Positions 43,957-55,500 of a stretch of 64,000 nt of DNA are shown here, piece by piece; the first letter of the stretch is position 1, and each line of letters starts with the position of its first letter. A model generated the notes under the pieces. That model had not been told where the DNA came from. It was given only the letters and a program-made list of their open reading frames with translations, and ran no database searches. Both the position numbers and the translations under genes were made by a program. Source of the stretch: Rhodocollybia butyracea (Eukaryota; Basidiomycota; Agaricomycetes; Agaricales; Omphalotaceae); the NCBI GenBank assembly GCA_015501585.1, contig JADNRY010000038.1, positions 1 to 64,000 of the forward strand. Direction: 5' to 3'.

Positions 43957-46900
43957 ATGCCTCCGAACACTTGCGCACAGCAACAAGCAATGCGCTCAAA
44001 CACCAAAGCCACAGCCGACCTTGTTTCTCTATCCACTATAAGCCCTAGAGCCGGGAAACGCAAGACGCAGGCTGGACCTGATGAACCAGCAGCTTGACCT
44101 GCGAAGAAAAATTGCAAGGGGAACGTCAAAAACTCTGTAAAGGTATGTATGTTGTCACGCTTGTAACTGCAGACCTTGGTGCTCATCGTTTTATCAGACT
44201 ATTGCAGAAGAGGACCATGAAGAGGAACTGTCCGCAAGTCGTGCTCCTCCTACTCTTTCGCCTTCCATTCTATTACCAGGCCACGCCATTGGACCAGACA
44301 ACCACCCCGCTAGGAACCCTCCACGCACTCCTTTGCCTTCCGTTCAACATGATCCCCCTATCACTCTGCCGACTAATTGGGAAGAAGAAGATGACGGTCT
44401 TTCCACAGCCATACTTGCTGGGGAGTACAACTCAATTCGTGACTACTATGACCGCTATGTTGCATCTTTCAGCAACAGGTCCTTCACAATCTTCAAAATT
44501 CTCAAAATGTTTGACCTGGAAATCCATTCCCTAGCTCACACACACCCCAACCCTCCGGCCATTGATGATTCTTTACCTTTGGGTAATGCTGCCATGGAGG
44601 CTGCTATGGAGGTTGATGAACAGGGTGTCCTCGCCGCCTTGATTCACACCACCTACTTGCTTTGGGTGTTGGCAATGGGCTTGTTACCTGAAACGTGTGT
44701 TTGGTATACTGAGTGCTTTGGAAAGGAAGAGATTCCTTTCGATGACTGGGTAAACCACTATAGGATTGAGCAAGATGAGAAGGCTGCTAGTGTTCATCAG
44801 GACGTTCCGAGCAAGTTTGCATCAGATGGTCTTGGGAAGCCTGATGAGGAGGAGGGTGATGAAGGATCAGCAAAGGTAGTGCAGGACAAGAGATCTGAGA
44901 CACTCGAGAAGTCTGACAAGGAGGTCAATGATGATTCAACTGACGTTCCCTCCCCAACCAAAGTTGTGCAGCGATCTAAAGCTTCACATCAAAGCTCGGC
45001 CCATTCACTCTTCAATGGAGACAAAGAACGTCTTGTCGACTATCCCAGCTCTCCAGCTCTATTTGCCACTGAAGGGTGTGTCAGTACTGAGGGACCTGCT
45101 TTGCCCACCTTGCGAGAGGCGCGAATGGCTAAACTCCGTGCTCTAGCTACACTGAGCACATGGACACAGTTACCCGGTCGTGCTCAGGTGGAGGAGCATC
45201 CTCCCGCCTGCATGCCACCACAATCAACGTATAGTCATCATGGCCACCGACTTTTCAAGAAGGCGGTCGTTGATCCGGAAGCAAGTGAAGACAGCCATGA
45301 CAGCCATGACGACCATGACTACAGAAATCGCGACGAAGAAAGCAACGATGATGAAGCAGCTAGCGCTAGCGTTGACGATGAAGAGGAGCTCCAGTCCGGG
45401 CGTCGAAAACCAAGACAAAGGACCAAAGGGAAAGTGTTGCGCACTGGTCATGTAAAGGCGCGAGAGCCCAGGGATGTGGAAGTGAATGCCGCTCCTGGTG
45501 GCCGGGGGGCATTGCCACAGGACGCTAAGGATCGTCTGGATGCGCTGATGGCGAAGCAAGATGAGGAGATTGAAGCCATCGCTCATGAATATGGTAAACC
45601 TGTGGAGTTATGCTACAAGTATGTTGATGGGGGAGATTCACGTTCAACGCGCGCGGTCACCTACTGGAACATATGGCAACAGTGGTATTCTATCCACGGT
45701 GAACGAAAGAAGCCTGTCGAGAGTACGTGATTTATTTTGTTCTTTCCTTTCCCCCGAGTGACCGATTTTTTTAGTGCCAGTTTCTGAATGGACTGGGGTG
45801 GTTCATAAAGAACTCGATACCTTCCTTCATGGGAAACTAGACAATGAAGACTTCGATAGTCCTGAAGCTTGGGAAGAGGCTCTGGAAGAACAAATCAACT
45901 GGTACTGGGAGCATCACAACGCGCTCATTGGGGATATGATTGCGAAAGGAAGGGGTTCCACGATTGCCACTAAGATTCTGCGGCCAATTGTACAGATGGT
46001 GAGTAACTCCTCATACCTCCTCTTGGCTGTTCTTCTGACATTCAAATCTAGGCGAATCGAGCCTATCGTGAGACGGGATACCATATTGGTGGTTATGCCT
46101 GGCATCCTAATACCGAACCCAGCATCTTCGTAGGGACCAAGGCTACAAACGGCATGCAGATGTTCTCTCAGGCTCAAGACATTGGTACACAAATTGCATA
46201 TGTTCCTTTGTTACCGTTCCTTCCACATTTACATTTGTTTCTTCTAGCCTTGCACAACTGGTTGAGCGTCAGGTAGAATCAGAACTTGCAGAGCTCTACC
46301 AACACTGCATTGCGACGACGAAGGAACCCCGGGATTGCCTATGCCATCCCACACGCACCCTCGCCCATGATCCGAGCAAGTCACCACATCATTTACTTGC
46401 TACCCAGAACTCTTTTTGATGGGCCTTTAGATTGTATTTTCGATAAGGGAGATGTCCCAAAGCTCAACTTTGCAAATTTTGTGGCCTCCGCATGGAAACA
46501 TCAAGTTCGCGTGAAGAATTGGCCAGTTGGTGTACCATTTTTCCAGGTTGGTGTTAAGACAAAGAAGGGCTTCGTGACTGGCGTTGCGGCGCTCAACAGG
46601 TACAAGGCCAGTGATTTGAACAAGATATGTGGACCGCGCATGGAGCAAATCCGACAGGCTGTTGATGGCGAGGAAGGCAATGATAATTTGCAGTACTTTG
46701 AGGTTGAACGCTGGACAGATGGTACGTTGATTGTTCAGGCATTTTCTTGTTGATCTTGAAACTTTTTGTAGAGGAGCGCACGCGTTTGAGACTTCAGTGG
46801 TCCACAATTCCTGTTGTTTCCGATACTGAGAACAAGACCATTGTCTCAGTAGCTCACTCAGAATTGTATCGCATGGTTCATGGTGATACAGGTAAGGAGG

Positions 46901-47082
46901 AGGAGAATGGTGCTAGTCCAGGACATGTTTCCCCCACGCTGTCGCTCTTTGCCAACGACTCTGATGATGATGATCATTGTGACCGCATTGATTCCAGACC
47001 AGCTCGAACGAGCACTGGTCCGGGTCAATCGGTATTAGCGCAACCTCTGAAGAGTCGCCATGGGCGCCTAGCAATTATATAA
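43957..47082 (+). pseudogene. KDZ cargo gene, unknown function
   Basis: Six exons: 43957-44142, 44198-45722, 45775-45998, 46052-46184, 46248-46721, 46772-47082, with standard GT/AG introns of 50-63 bp. Start MPPNTCAQQQAMRSN. The N-terminal half carries acidic, low-complexity stretches (VDEQGVLAAL, then Glu/Asp/Ser-rich 45250-45400). The second half is conserved-looking: STRAVTYWNIWQQWY, WYWEHHNALIGDMIAKG, GYHIGGYAWHPNTEP, LFDGPLDCIFDKGDVPKLNF, GVAALNRYKASDLNKICGP. No known domain is recognised. Lesions: TGA at 44095-44097 in exon 1 and a compensated pair of frame changes between about 46270 and 46415. It is transcribed divergently from the transposase. Confidence 0.6.
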
Positions 47083-47189
47083 ATATCTGTGCTTTTTTTC
47101 TATGTTATGTATGTTTCGTCAAGTACTAATATTTATATTAACCCTAAATACATGAATTTGGTTTAAGACAATGTTAAATTTGCTACTTG

Positions 47190-47372
47190 ACTTCGGTATT
47201 ACTGAGCTCGGTAGTACCAAGCTCCGGTAGTACCGAGTTTGGTACTACCGGATTTGGTAGGTACCAAGCTTGGTACTACCAAGCTTGGTACTACCGAGCT
47301 TGGTACTACCGGATTTGGTACTACCAGGTCTGGTATTACCGAGTTTGGTACTACCAGTCTTGGATGACCTAT
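47190..47372. repeat. Cluster of GGTASTACC palindromes
   Basis: About eight exact copies of GGTAGTACC or GGTACTACC (each the reverse complement of the other) plus three near copies in about 180 bp, just downstream of the cargo gene. The same 9-mer repeats in both TIRs and near 32345. Such subterminal arrays commonly bind the transposase; binding here is inferred. Confidence 0.75.
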
Positions 47373-47972
47373 AATATGTCTCAGTTCAGTGGTTCTGATA
47401 GCATGAATTGGATCAAGGAGTGGATGCCATTGTGACCATTGGACAGGGAACAAAGGCTGGCTGGGAGAGAAAGACAAAGCTTCTGCACAACTTTAGCCTG
47501 TACATGTACTTTCAAATTCAAATAACCTCAAATAATGTATGAGCTATTACCTTCTATATGGAAATTAATTTACATACACATATGTTGTGTAACTGTCTAT
47601 TCAGGATTTCAAAAAATTAGAAGCATGTACATTGTAGTTATAAATTATGAGAGGAAGAATCATTGTTGGTGTGATCATCTTTCAACATCATTGGGGAATG
47701 CCAACGACTGAGGAAATCATAACTTTCCACATACATCACAAACAGAACAATTTGAGATGTCTATTTGGTCTTGTACTACAGTCCATAGTAGACTTATACT
47801 ATGATTTCTTTTTTCCACATAAGTGGCATTTTGCAATGAAACATGGTACACACTGTAAACTTTAATATATATCCCATTCTGGATAGTCTAGGGATAGTAT
47901 TGGCTAGTAGAGATGTCCTCAGCTCAGAAAACAGCGTTTAAAAATTCAATCTGGCAGCAGGAATCATGATGT
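47373..47972. other. Gene-free stretch inside the KDZ element
   Basis: AT-rich sequence between the motif cluster and the right TIR. One 72-codon + frame at 47647-47865 has no motif. Confidence 0.4.
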
Positions 47973-48311
47973 AGCAGTCAGATCATGATCAGGCTGTGAG
48001 CCTAGTATCAGGCAAACAATGCCCAATGCATAGTCTAGTGCAAGGGATGACAGGTATGGGTTAAAGGGGATGGCTCTAGGCCCTAGAAAAGAGATTTGAA
48101 AAATTCAATCCAGTAGTACCGAGGTGGTAGTACCAGACCAGGACCCCTGGCACCTGGGCCTCGGTAGTACCGACCTCGGTATTACCGGGCCTTGGTACTA
48201 CCAATCCGGTAGTACCAAGGTCGGTATATGCCCGGTACTGCCTGCCCCAGGGGGCAATATTTTATGAATAATTGGCCCTAAGTTGGGACATTGAAAGGGG
48301 TGACTGAAGTG
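47973..48311 (-). repeat. Right TIR of the KDZ element
   Basis: 339 bp; the reverse complement of the left TIR, ending ggggtgactgaagtg. It contains four exact GGTASTACC words and two near copies. Confidence 0.88.
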
Positions 48312-48318
48312 AATACAG

Positions 48319-48972
48319 CCATGACTCACCACTCTACACCCCCTACGAGAGTTATCAGGGGATATTAAAATACACTCTGAACACCATATCAGGATTTATT
48401 AAAAACAGCTACCACCTCAGGTGACATGCAGTATAGCTATTAGCTAGACTCTTGTCACACCAAATAGTCCCGAGATGAAGTTTCAAGAGACAAAGATAGA
48501 TTTGGCCAATGTAGTGGCCGACAAGTAAGAAGAAAGATAGATAGACTAAGGCGGAACTTAGTCAGACAGAAGGTCTGGTTTATCCAAGTTGATATTTAAA
48601 CTGAGGACTACTGTACAAGGTTGTACTACTTATATACTAGGAGTCCAGGGCTTCTGGATCAGTAAAAGACAGTAGTCAGAAATGTATACAGAAGACCAAA
48701 GTAAGTAATACAATCATAAGACAATAATACTCAATAGTTTGGGAAGGGAATATAATTGAAAGATAATAAGAACCAATTAGAAAGTAATCCAAAAGGTCTG
48801 ATGGCGGTATGACATCAGATGATGATAAGAGATAAGATAGAAAGATAACAAAAAGAGATAAGATGATGGAAATAGATGGGATGGAATCAGAATGATGCCA
48901 GAATGATAGTAAAGGTGATCCAGTGATGATCCGAGGGAAGCCAATGTGGCATGATTGTAACAGAAGGATGGT
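48319..48972. other. Probable retroelement LTR/leader
   Basis: AT-rich stretch with ctacttatatactagg (TATA-like, about 48627) and agataaga words like those at 15740-15850. It precedes a gag scrap on the - strand side, so it may be that element's flank. No boundaries can be set. Confidence 0.3.
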
Positions 48973-49501
48973 TCAGAACTGGGAATTGGAGATGCTAAAC
49001 CCAAGGTCTCTGGCATCCTTGACAAGTTGGCATAGTTTCTTGGCATGTGCCTCATAATCTCCATCCTCTCCCATCTTTTCACCACAAAGGTGGTCTTCAG
49101 TGATCATCATCAGCTGAACTGTTTTGGAGCCAATCTCCTTGTTAAGATAGAACCATATCTTTGCTGCTGAATCATTGTCTCCTATCCCCAATCCTACAGG
49201 GTCTTCAGTATTGTTGACAATCACACTAGCAACCCAGCAGTCACAAGTATGCTACTCTTCATATGAAGGAGTCAGGCTAGTAAGTGATGTGCTTTGAGTC
49301 TGAGGATAGATGGGGGGTAATGTAAGCAGCAGAGACATTGGTGTTTGGTGGGCACAGGATCGCTCCTCTGAGATATCCATCTAGCCCTCTTGCTCCAACC
49401 ACAAGTTCAACCTGGCATTTAAAAGGGATCCAATTCTTTTGCCCTGTCAGTTGTTCATTATCTCTGAATGTTGGTGGATTTGGCAAGTTGCCCCTTGACA
49501 T
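48973..49501 (-). pseudogene. Ty1/copia gag scrap
   Basis: Two frames: MSRGNLPNPPTFRDNEQL...LTGQKNWIPFKCQVELVV and LDGYLRG (49501-49277), then SAAKIWFYLNKEIG and CQLVKDARDLGF (49224-48973), separated by stops. The pattern W-x(3)-K and L-x-G-Y-L-x-G is that of copia gag (UBN2-like). It differs from copies A-C, so another family was present. Confidence 0.6.
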
Positions 49502-49896
49502 GTCTCTCTAGATGAACCTCTGGAATGGCAGTAAGTAGTTTGTGTTTTGTTCAGTAGCTTGGTTTGAGCCCAGTCTCATAATCTGTAGAACAATAGCCTC
49601 AGTTGTAGTATATGAACAACTGTATTTGATATATGTATACCTGTAGAATGATAGCTATAGTACTATATTAGTAAGAGTGATGAACAAGGATATAAGTAAG
49701 GCTCACCCTCAGTTGTAGTATATGAACAACTGAGGGTGATTGTTCCGGTGGCTTGAGTATAAGTATTAGTCTAGGATAATAGATGCACCTGTAGCAAAGC
49801 GGAAGCAAATGGATAAACAGAAAGTGAAACAGGTGGAAGGTCAAAGCTGTATCAGTAATACAGATGGATGAATACCTTTCCCAACAGGTGTCACTG

Positions 49897-50554
49897 TAGA
49901 GATGTCCACAAGTCCAAGTCTTCACAAGTACTCGCAGGTAAGATCCATGGGAAAACCCGCAAGTATGTGACTTGCAGATCCCAGGATCCATTTCCCACGG
50001 GTCAGGCGCGGGTCACAAGTCAGCCATTTGCAATTTTCGGTTGACTTGCAAGTACTTGTGTGACTTGTGCAAGCAATATGAACTCATATATTTGTTGTTG
50101 GTGATCAAAACTTACAGTAATTAATAGTATCATATTTATTATAGTACTTATCAAGTACTGCCGCACATGTTTGAGGTTGTAGACAGCTCACAGCGACTGA
50201 GCGCTTATTTTAGCGCCCAATCGCCGTAGGCTGTCTACAATCCAAAGCCTAACTGTCAGTACATTTTTACTTCATACCATAGTATGAAATTAGTGTAACA
50301 AGTAAAGTACAGGTTTTTAATAGCATTATACACCGTACAATCACTGTATGCAAGTAAATAATGGTAAATACTTGTGAATATAGCTGTAACTACTTGATTA
50401 GTGTGCGGATCCACAAGTACTTGCAGATAATACTTGCGAGTCAGTGACCCGTTTCCCACGAGTCAGCCGCGGGTCACGAGTCAGGCCTTTTAGGCCACAA
50501 GTACTTGCGCTCCGGATCCAAGTATACTTGGATCCGGACTTGTGGACATCTCTA
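49897..50554. mobile_element. Non-autonomous hAT-like element, 658 bp
   Basis: Terminal inverted repeats TAGAGATGTCCACAAGTCC and GGACTTGTGGACATCTCTA, flanked by the perfect 8-bp duplication TGTCACTG (49889-49896 and 50555-50562). The 8-bp duplication and the TA-G-rich tip suit the hAT superfamily. Subterminal words acttgcaagtacttg and gatccacaagtacttg repeat in both orientations. No transposase is encoded. Confidence 0.85.
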
Positions 50555-50714
50555 TGTCACTGTCACTGCATGCAAATCCACATAAATATCTGTGGAAATA
50601 GTAAGATTACATTAAAATTGTATGGAACTTCTTGCAATCTTAACATAACCTTAATCTCATTCCCAGATGTATACAACATAGACTGCTCTGCCCTGATAAA
50701 TACAGACATAAACA

Positions 50715-51573
50715 TGTTGAGTGTATATAGTGATAGAACACTTACTGCTTACATAAGCGATGTCCAACGCTCATATTCCGTCTCTAAACTATGTACTTTT
50801 ATAGTAATCTTTTGTTACCATGTTGATATCTGCCCTAGTTTACTTTTTGGCTTTCATTTGTTCAGTTTGCAAGATATTTTCTCAGTTTGAGTGGTGACTG
50901 TTGAAAATATGTATGCGCGCACAATTGTGGACACCCATTTTCACGCCTCATGCATTTCAGTACAAATAGAACCACACAACTACCTATTCCTTACTTAGTT
51001 AGAAAGAGTCCAAATCAATATTCACATATCTTTGATTCAGTTCATTGTTTGCTGTCTATTGGAGTACTGAGGAACTATAAGGCTATTAGTACAACACTAT
51101 AGTCGTTATACTGAGCATAACAACGCTGTACTAAGACGGGTATCACACTGCTTGGGTTAGCTGAAGGGCGCTCCAGTGTGTTTAACTTCAACAAGTGCAG
51201 TTTCCTCCAACAGGTTATGGGCCCCGAGCGCTAGTGCATGGGAATGATGGCTTACATAAGTGTGTCAGATTGCGGGAGTGTGTTGGGATTAATAATCAAT
51301 CCTGACACCCTGATGGAATGTTGTATGTCATGTGCAAATATCCCATCCCAAATCTATAAGGCAATATGTAAGTCCAAAGAGGCAATATGTAGGTCTGAAG
51401 ATATAGATGTTGGGACAATATGGGTGTTGCACCTCTGACAGTACTTCAGGGATCTTCCATTAGCTGTAACCATGGCCAGATAGCTCAGTTGGTTAGAGCA
51501 TCTTGGGATTTCACCAGAAGGTCCTGGGTTCAATCCCAGTCTGGACACTTTGTCAGTCATTATAACTTTAACA
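50715..51573 (+). mobile_element. Chimeric Copia-TRIM element
   Basis: A Copia LTR (50715-51212, TGTTGAGTG to CCTCCAACA) is joined at the primer site GGTTATGGGCCCCG to a TRIM-type internal region (51213-51280) and then a TRIM subfamily-2 LTR (51281-51573). AAACA flanks the whole (50710-50714 and 51574-51578), so it looks inserted as one unit with two different LTRs. Confidence 0.8.
51474..51547 (+). tRNA. tRNA-like unit in the chimeric element
   Basis: Same tRNA-like sequence with one C lost in the T stem (ATCCCAGT). Confidence 0.5.
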
Positions 51574-52541
51574 AAACAATCTGCCAAACACAAAACAAAC
51601 ATCAGAGCTGCATCATAGACATCTGGTGCATTTTGTTTGTAAGGGCTGAGCACAACATAGCCACAGTGACATGCCTGTGACATATACCTGCCCCATCCTC
51701 TTCCAACATATTCAGAGGTAAAATTGAAGGCAAAATGCTGATAAAACATTTGTTTTTGGTAATAAAAAAAAATAAGTCCAAGTCTACCAAGAGTAATGCT
51801 CATTCTGAGCTGTGGTCAGTGGCAGATAGCTTTTGTGGCAGCTTGAGCCTTTTGTTAAGATTTCTCATAGTATCTTTTATTGTTCTCTGTGCGAGAGTGC
51901 ATAGTAATCTTTGAAGGAGGCTACATACGGCCACTGCCAGTCCAAGTCGCAAGACTTCGAGTTTATTATTCATTGAGGCTCAAGCTGCTGGGCGTCAAAC
52001 CTGTCACGCTAAGGTGTGCTCGGCCCCCTTACGATCAAAGTGCACCAGATATTTAGGAAATGAAATGCTCGGTTGTTTGTTTGTTTGTTTGTTTGTTCGA
52101 TGTTTATGTCTGTATTTATTGCGTAGCGGTCCGCGTTTCCGTACATCTGGGTATGAAACAGAAAAAATTTTGAACTTTGACTCTCAGAAATAGAGAATCT
52201 GAGCAATATTTAGGCCTTGCACACCTAGGAATTGAAATCTTGGCTCGGCCCAACCAACATTTGAGTTATATGCCTCTTGACCAAGCAGACCCTTGGCGTG
52301 AGCAATTTTTCCAAGTGAGTTTGCATCGTTGACCACATGACAATGACATCGGCGTCGTTTCGGCGTCTTCCCGTGCCGTTGCATCGATCAAGGCATTTTT
52401 GGAAGCAACGCCCACGACGAAGACAAGAAAGCCAACAATTACGAATTTGGGACGGCACCCTACTTACGCAGTGTCTCTGTGAGGCTAACATTCCTCTAAC
52501 ATCCGATTTGCTCATCTGATCTAGAAGAACAAGGACAAGAT
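51574..52541. other. Transition from repeats to host genes
   Basis: No gene is seen. (GTTT)n at 52071-52097 is a microsatellite. From about 52320 CpG content rises and the 5' region of the RhoGEF gene begins. Confidence 0.5.
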
Positions 52542-55500
52542 ATGTCCGACGAATACGCCGACTATGCAGCCTATGCTGCTTATACTGATGAACACTTACA
52601 CTCGCACGAGACTACGCCTACACCGGACTATATGCCCAACCCATATTCGAATCCAAATTCTGCATCACCAGCTGTTCCTCCTTATCCGTATCCCTCTACT
52701 GCAGAAAATGAACTTGATACCTTGTTTGACAAAGTATGGGATGGATATGGAGCAGGAGGAACACCGACGTCGGGTTCGATGAATATTCCACCACCTCCAC
52801 CGCTACCTGGACGCCGCCCATTACCTCAGCCACCCGGCGCTCCTTCAACTCCAGTATCTGCTGCACCTCCGCCATTTCGCGTGTCAATTGCTACTTCTGA
52901 AAACGCCACCCAGCTTGAATCACCAGTATCAAATAGAAGCCGTCAGTTACCTTTGGCCCCCGGTGCTGCAATGAGTCCAGCGTCTAGTGTCCGTTCCACT
53001 GCTGCTGATTTCGAGACAATTCCTCCTCCTCCTCTTCTCAGTTCAGGCATCTCTCCTCTAGTCAATTCTGCTGGCTATAGCGAGGACCCATATGGCACTG
53101 CAATCAGAGACGAACAAGGCCCCTACTGGGAACCAGGTCCATCACAAACACGATCGCCTCCAGACCCACACTATCACTCTCAATATGAATATGAATACGA
53201 TGACGCAGGTGGCTCCGATTCCTCTTCCTTGTTTTCCTCTTCCAGATTCGTCAACTTTTCACTCTTGTCCCATATTGCCGTTCAGCTAAAGGACAAGGTA
53301 CCGAAAGGCACTCATGTCAAGGGCAGTATTCCTTATCCAGGAGGTTTTACAGGGAGAGACATCGTGTCTACAATACAATCGCTTATTCAACGCGAACTAG
53401 CCATCAACCACGGTGTATCTACTTCGGATCGAAGAGCAGCGTTGCAGGTGGCTAGGTCTCTCCAATCGCAGTTGTTCTTCTACGAGGTCGAATGGGGAGG
53501 AAGGGTCCTGCAGGATGGAGTAGAGGATGTGTACATGTTTTTGGAGGATGATGGAGGAGGCGGAGGCGGCTCATCAACCCAACCATCCTCAGCAGAATTG
53601 ACCGAGCTGCCAACAGGCATCGTCACCGCACTCACGAAATGCTATTCACCAGACTGTGTAGAAGGTTTGAGGTGTTATAGCCCAAGATGTCCCAGAAAGG
53701 CGAGTCGGGTTTTGTAGTGTGTTAGCCATGTACTGACTTGCTCAGGGTGACTCGGTCATCGGCCCACCTTCTTCGCTGACCCTCGCTCGCTCAGGCAGCT
53801 CGTTCACCGCCAGTCCAGGGGCAAACTCTGCCTCATATGCATGGGAAACAAGACCCCGGGATAGAGGCGAGGAATGGATCAAGAGTGTTCCAACACAGGT
53901 GCTGGAGAATTTACCGGAGAGTGAGGTCAATCGACAGACGTGGGTGATTCCCTTAGCTTATGATATGATACTGATCGTCCCACAGAATAATCCACAAATT
54001 AATCTCAAAAGAAGAACAATATCTCGCAGATCTCGACCTCATTGAGTCGGTATTTATTCGGCCGCTGCGCGAGTTGAATCCCCCGATTATACGGGCAAGA
54101 GGAGGATCCCCCACAGCTCTGGCGCCGACGAATGGATTAAATGGGTACGCGGGTGTTCATGGTGATGAATATGCGAATGGCAATGGTAGTGGTGGGTTTG
54201 GGAACGGTAATGGTAATGGTAACGGTAACGGCACAGAAGAAGACCGCGAAGCGCTTTTCGCATTTATTGATACTGTGTTTAACAACATTTTGGATCTAAG
54301 AGAGACTAACAGGAGATTGTTGGAGATTTTGTATGTTAGGCAGAGGGAACAGGTGCGACCAGTCTTCTCGTCTCTAGCTAATGCTTACCTCGCGCTAGTT
54401 TCCAATAATACAACGCATAGGCGACATATTCCTCGAAGCCGCCACAGAACTCTTCCGCATCGCATACCCCATGTATATCGGTGGGTGGCCTGAAGCAGAA
54501 CGAGCGCTGAGAGACGAGATGGACGCGAATGGAGAATTCAGGGTTTGGGTGGAACAGGCTGCGAGGACGGCGCAGCAGTTGCAATCTGGGATTATACACG
54601 GCGCAGCCGGACACGCAAATGGGAATGCGGTTTCATCCTCATCAACTCCTGATGCCACTGATTCTTCAAACCCATACGATTTATCCTTGACTCCTTCCGC
54701 CTCATCAGTTTCTTCAGGCGCGTCTCCTTCAGCGATTCCGCCTTCAACATCGCCTCCTAATCAAATTACACAACAATCACAGAGTCCCCGTCTTGATTTG
54801 AAACATTACCTTACTCGTCCTTCAGAACATTTACAGAAATACCCTGTGCTTTTGACGGCGATATTGAATGAAACGGCGGAAGGAAATCCGGATGCGGAAT
54901 TCTTGAATGAGGCGATCGATGCGTTGGGTGGGTTGCAGCAGGTGAGCAGTATGGGCACAGAGCGAATGTTATGCTGATCAAGGTGGTAGGTTGCACAACT
55001 GCGAACATTCCAACAAGCAATGGGTCGCGGTATTCCTGGGAGATGGGAGTGGCATGATCTAGTGTCGAAAGAGTTGAGGGATAGTCTGGAGAGGAGAGAG
55101 TGTAAGAGGCAGAGTATCATATTCGAGCTGATAAAGGGAGAAATGGCGTATGTCAAGGATCTGGAGAATATTGAGAATGTGAGTACGAGCGAGGAGGCAA
55201 GATGAACGTGTTTAGTGATGTCTTCTAGATGTATATTCGCCCACTTCGCACCGCCGATCCCCCTATCATTCCTCCTGCGCGTCTTGACTCATTCATCTCA
55301 GATGTGTTTCATAATTTCGCAGAGCTCCATGCTCACCATAGGCGTCTGGTGCAGAAATTTCATGAAGCGCAGAGGGAGGAACATCCTGTTATAAAGAGTA
55401 TCACTGCAGGTGAGGACTTATTCTATCCTCGAACGACTTTCTGATTAATGCCTTGTAGCGGTATTTGACGCGGCGCTGAATTTCCGAGACGCTTATATGG

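Larger units (their letters stand above)
31029..48311 (-). mobile_element. 17.3-kb KDZ DNA transposon
   Basis: The left TIR 31029-31654 (about 328 bp once a nested LTR is removed) and the right TIR 47973-48311 are reverse complements at roughly 95% by eye. They start CACTTCAGTCACCCC. The 7-bp duplication AATACAG flanks the unit (31022-31028 and 48312-48318). It encloses a KDZ transposase gene (-), a divergent cargo gene (+), a central inverted-repeat structure and later insertions. KDZ elements are known from mushrooms as large, cargo-bearing DNA transposons. The transposase gene is broken, so this copy is probably immobile now. Confidence 0.85.

Noticed and set aside
43957..47082. TET/JBP dioxygenase as KDZ cargo
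   Set aside because: Known cargo of KDZ elements, but no HxD...H iron-binding pattern in a suitable setting was found in the reconstructed exons.
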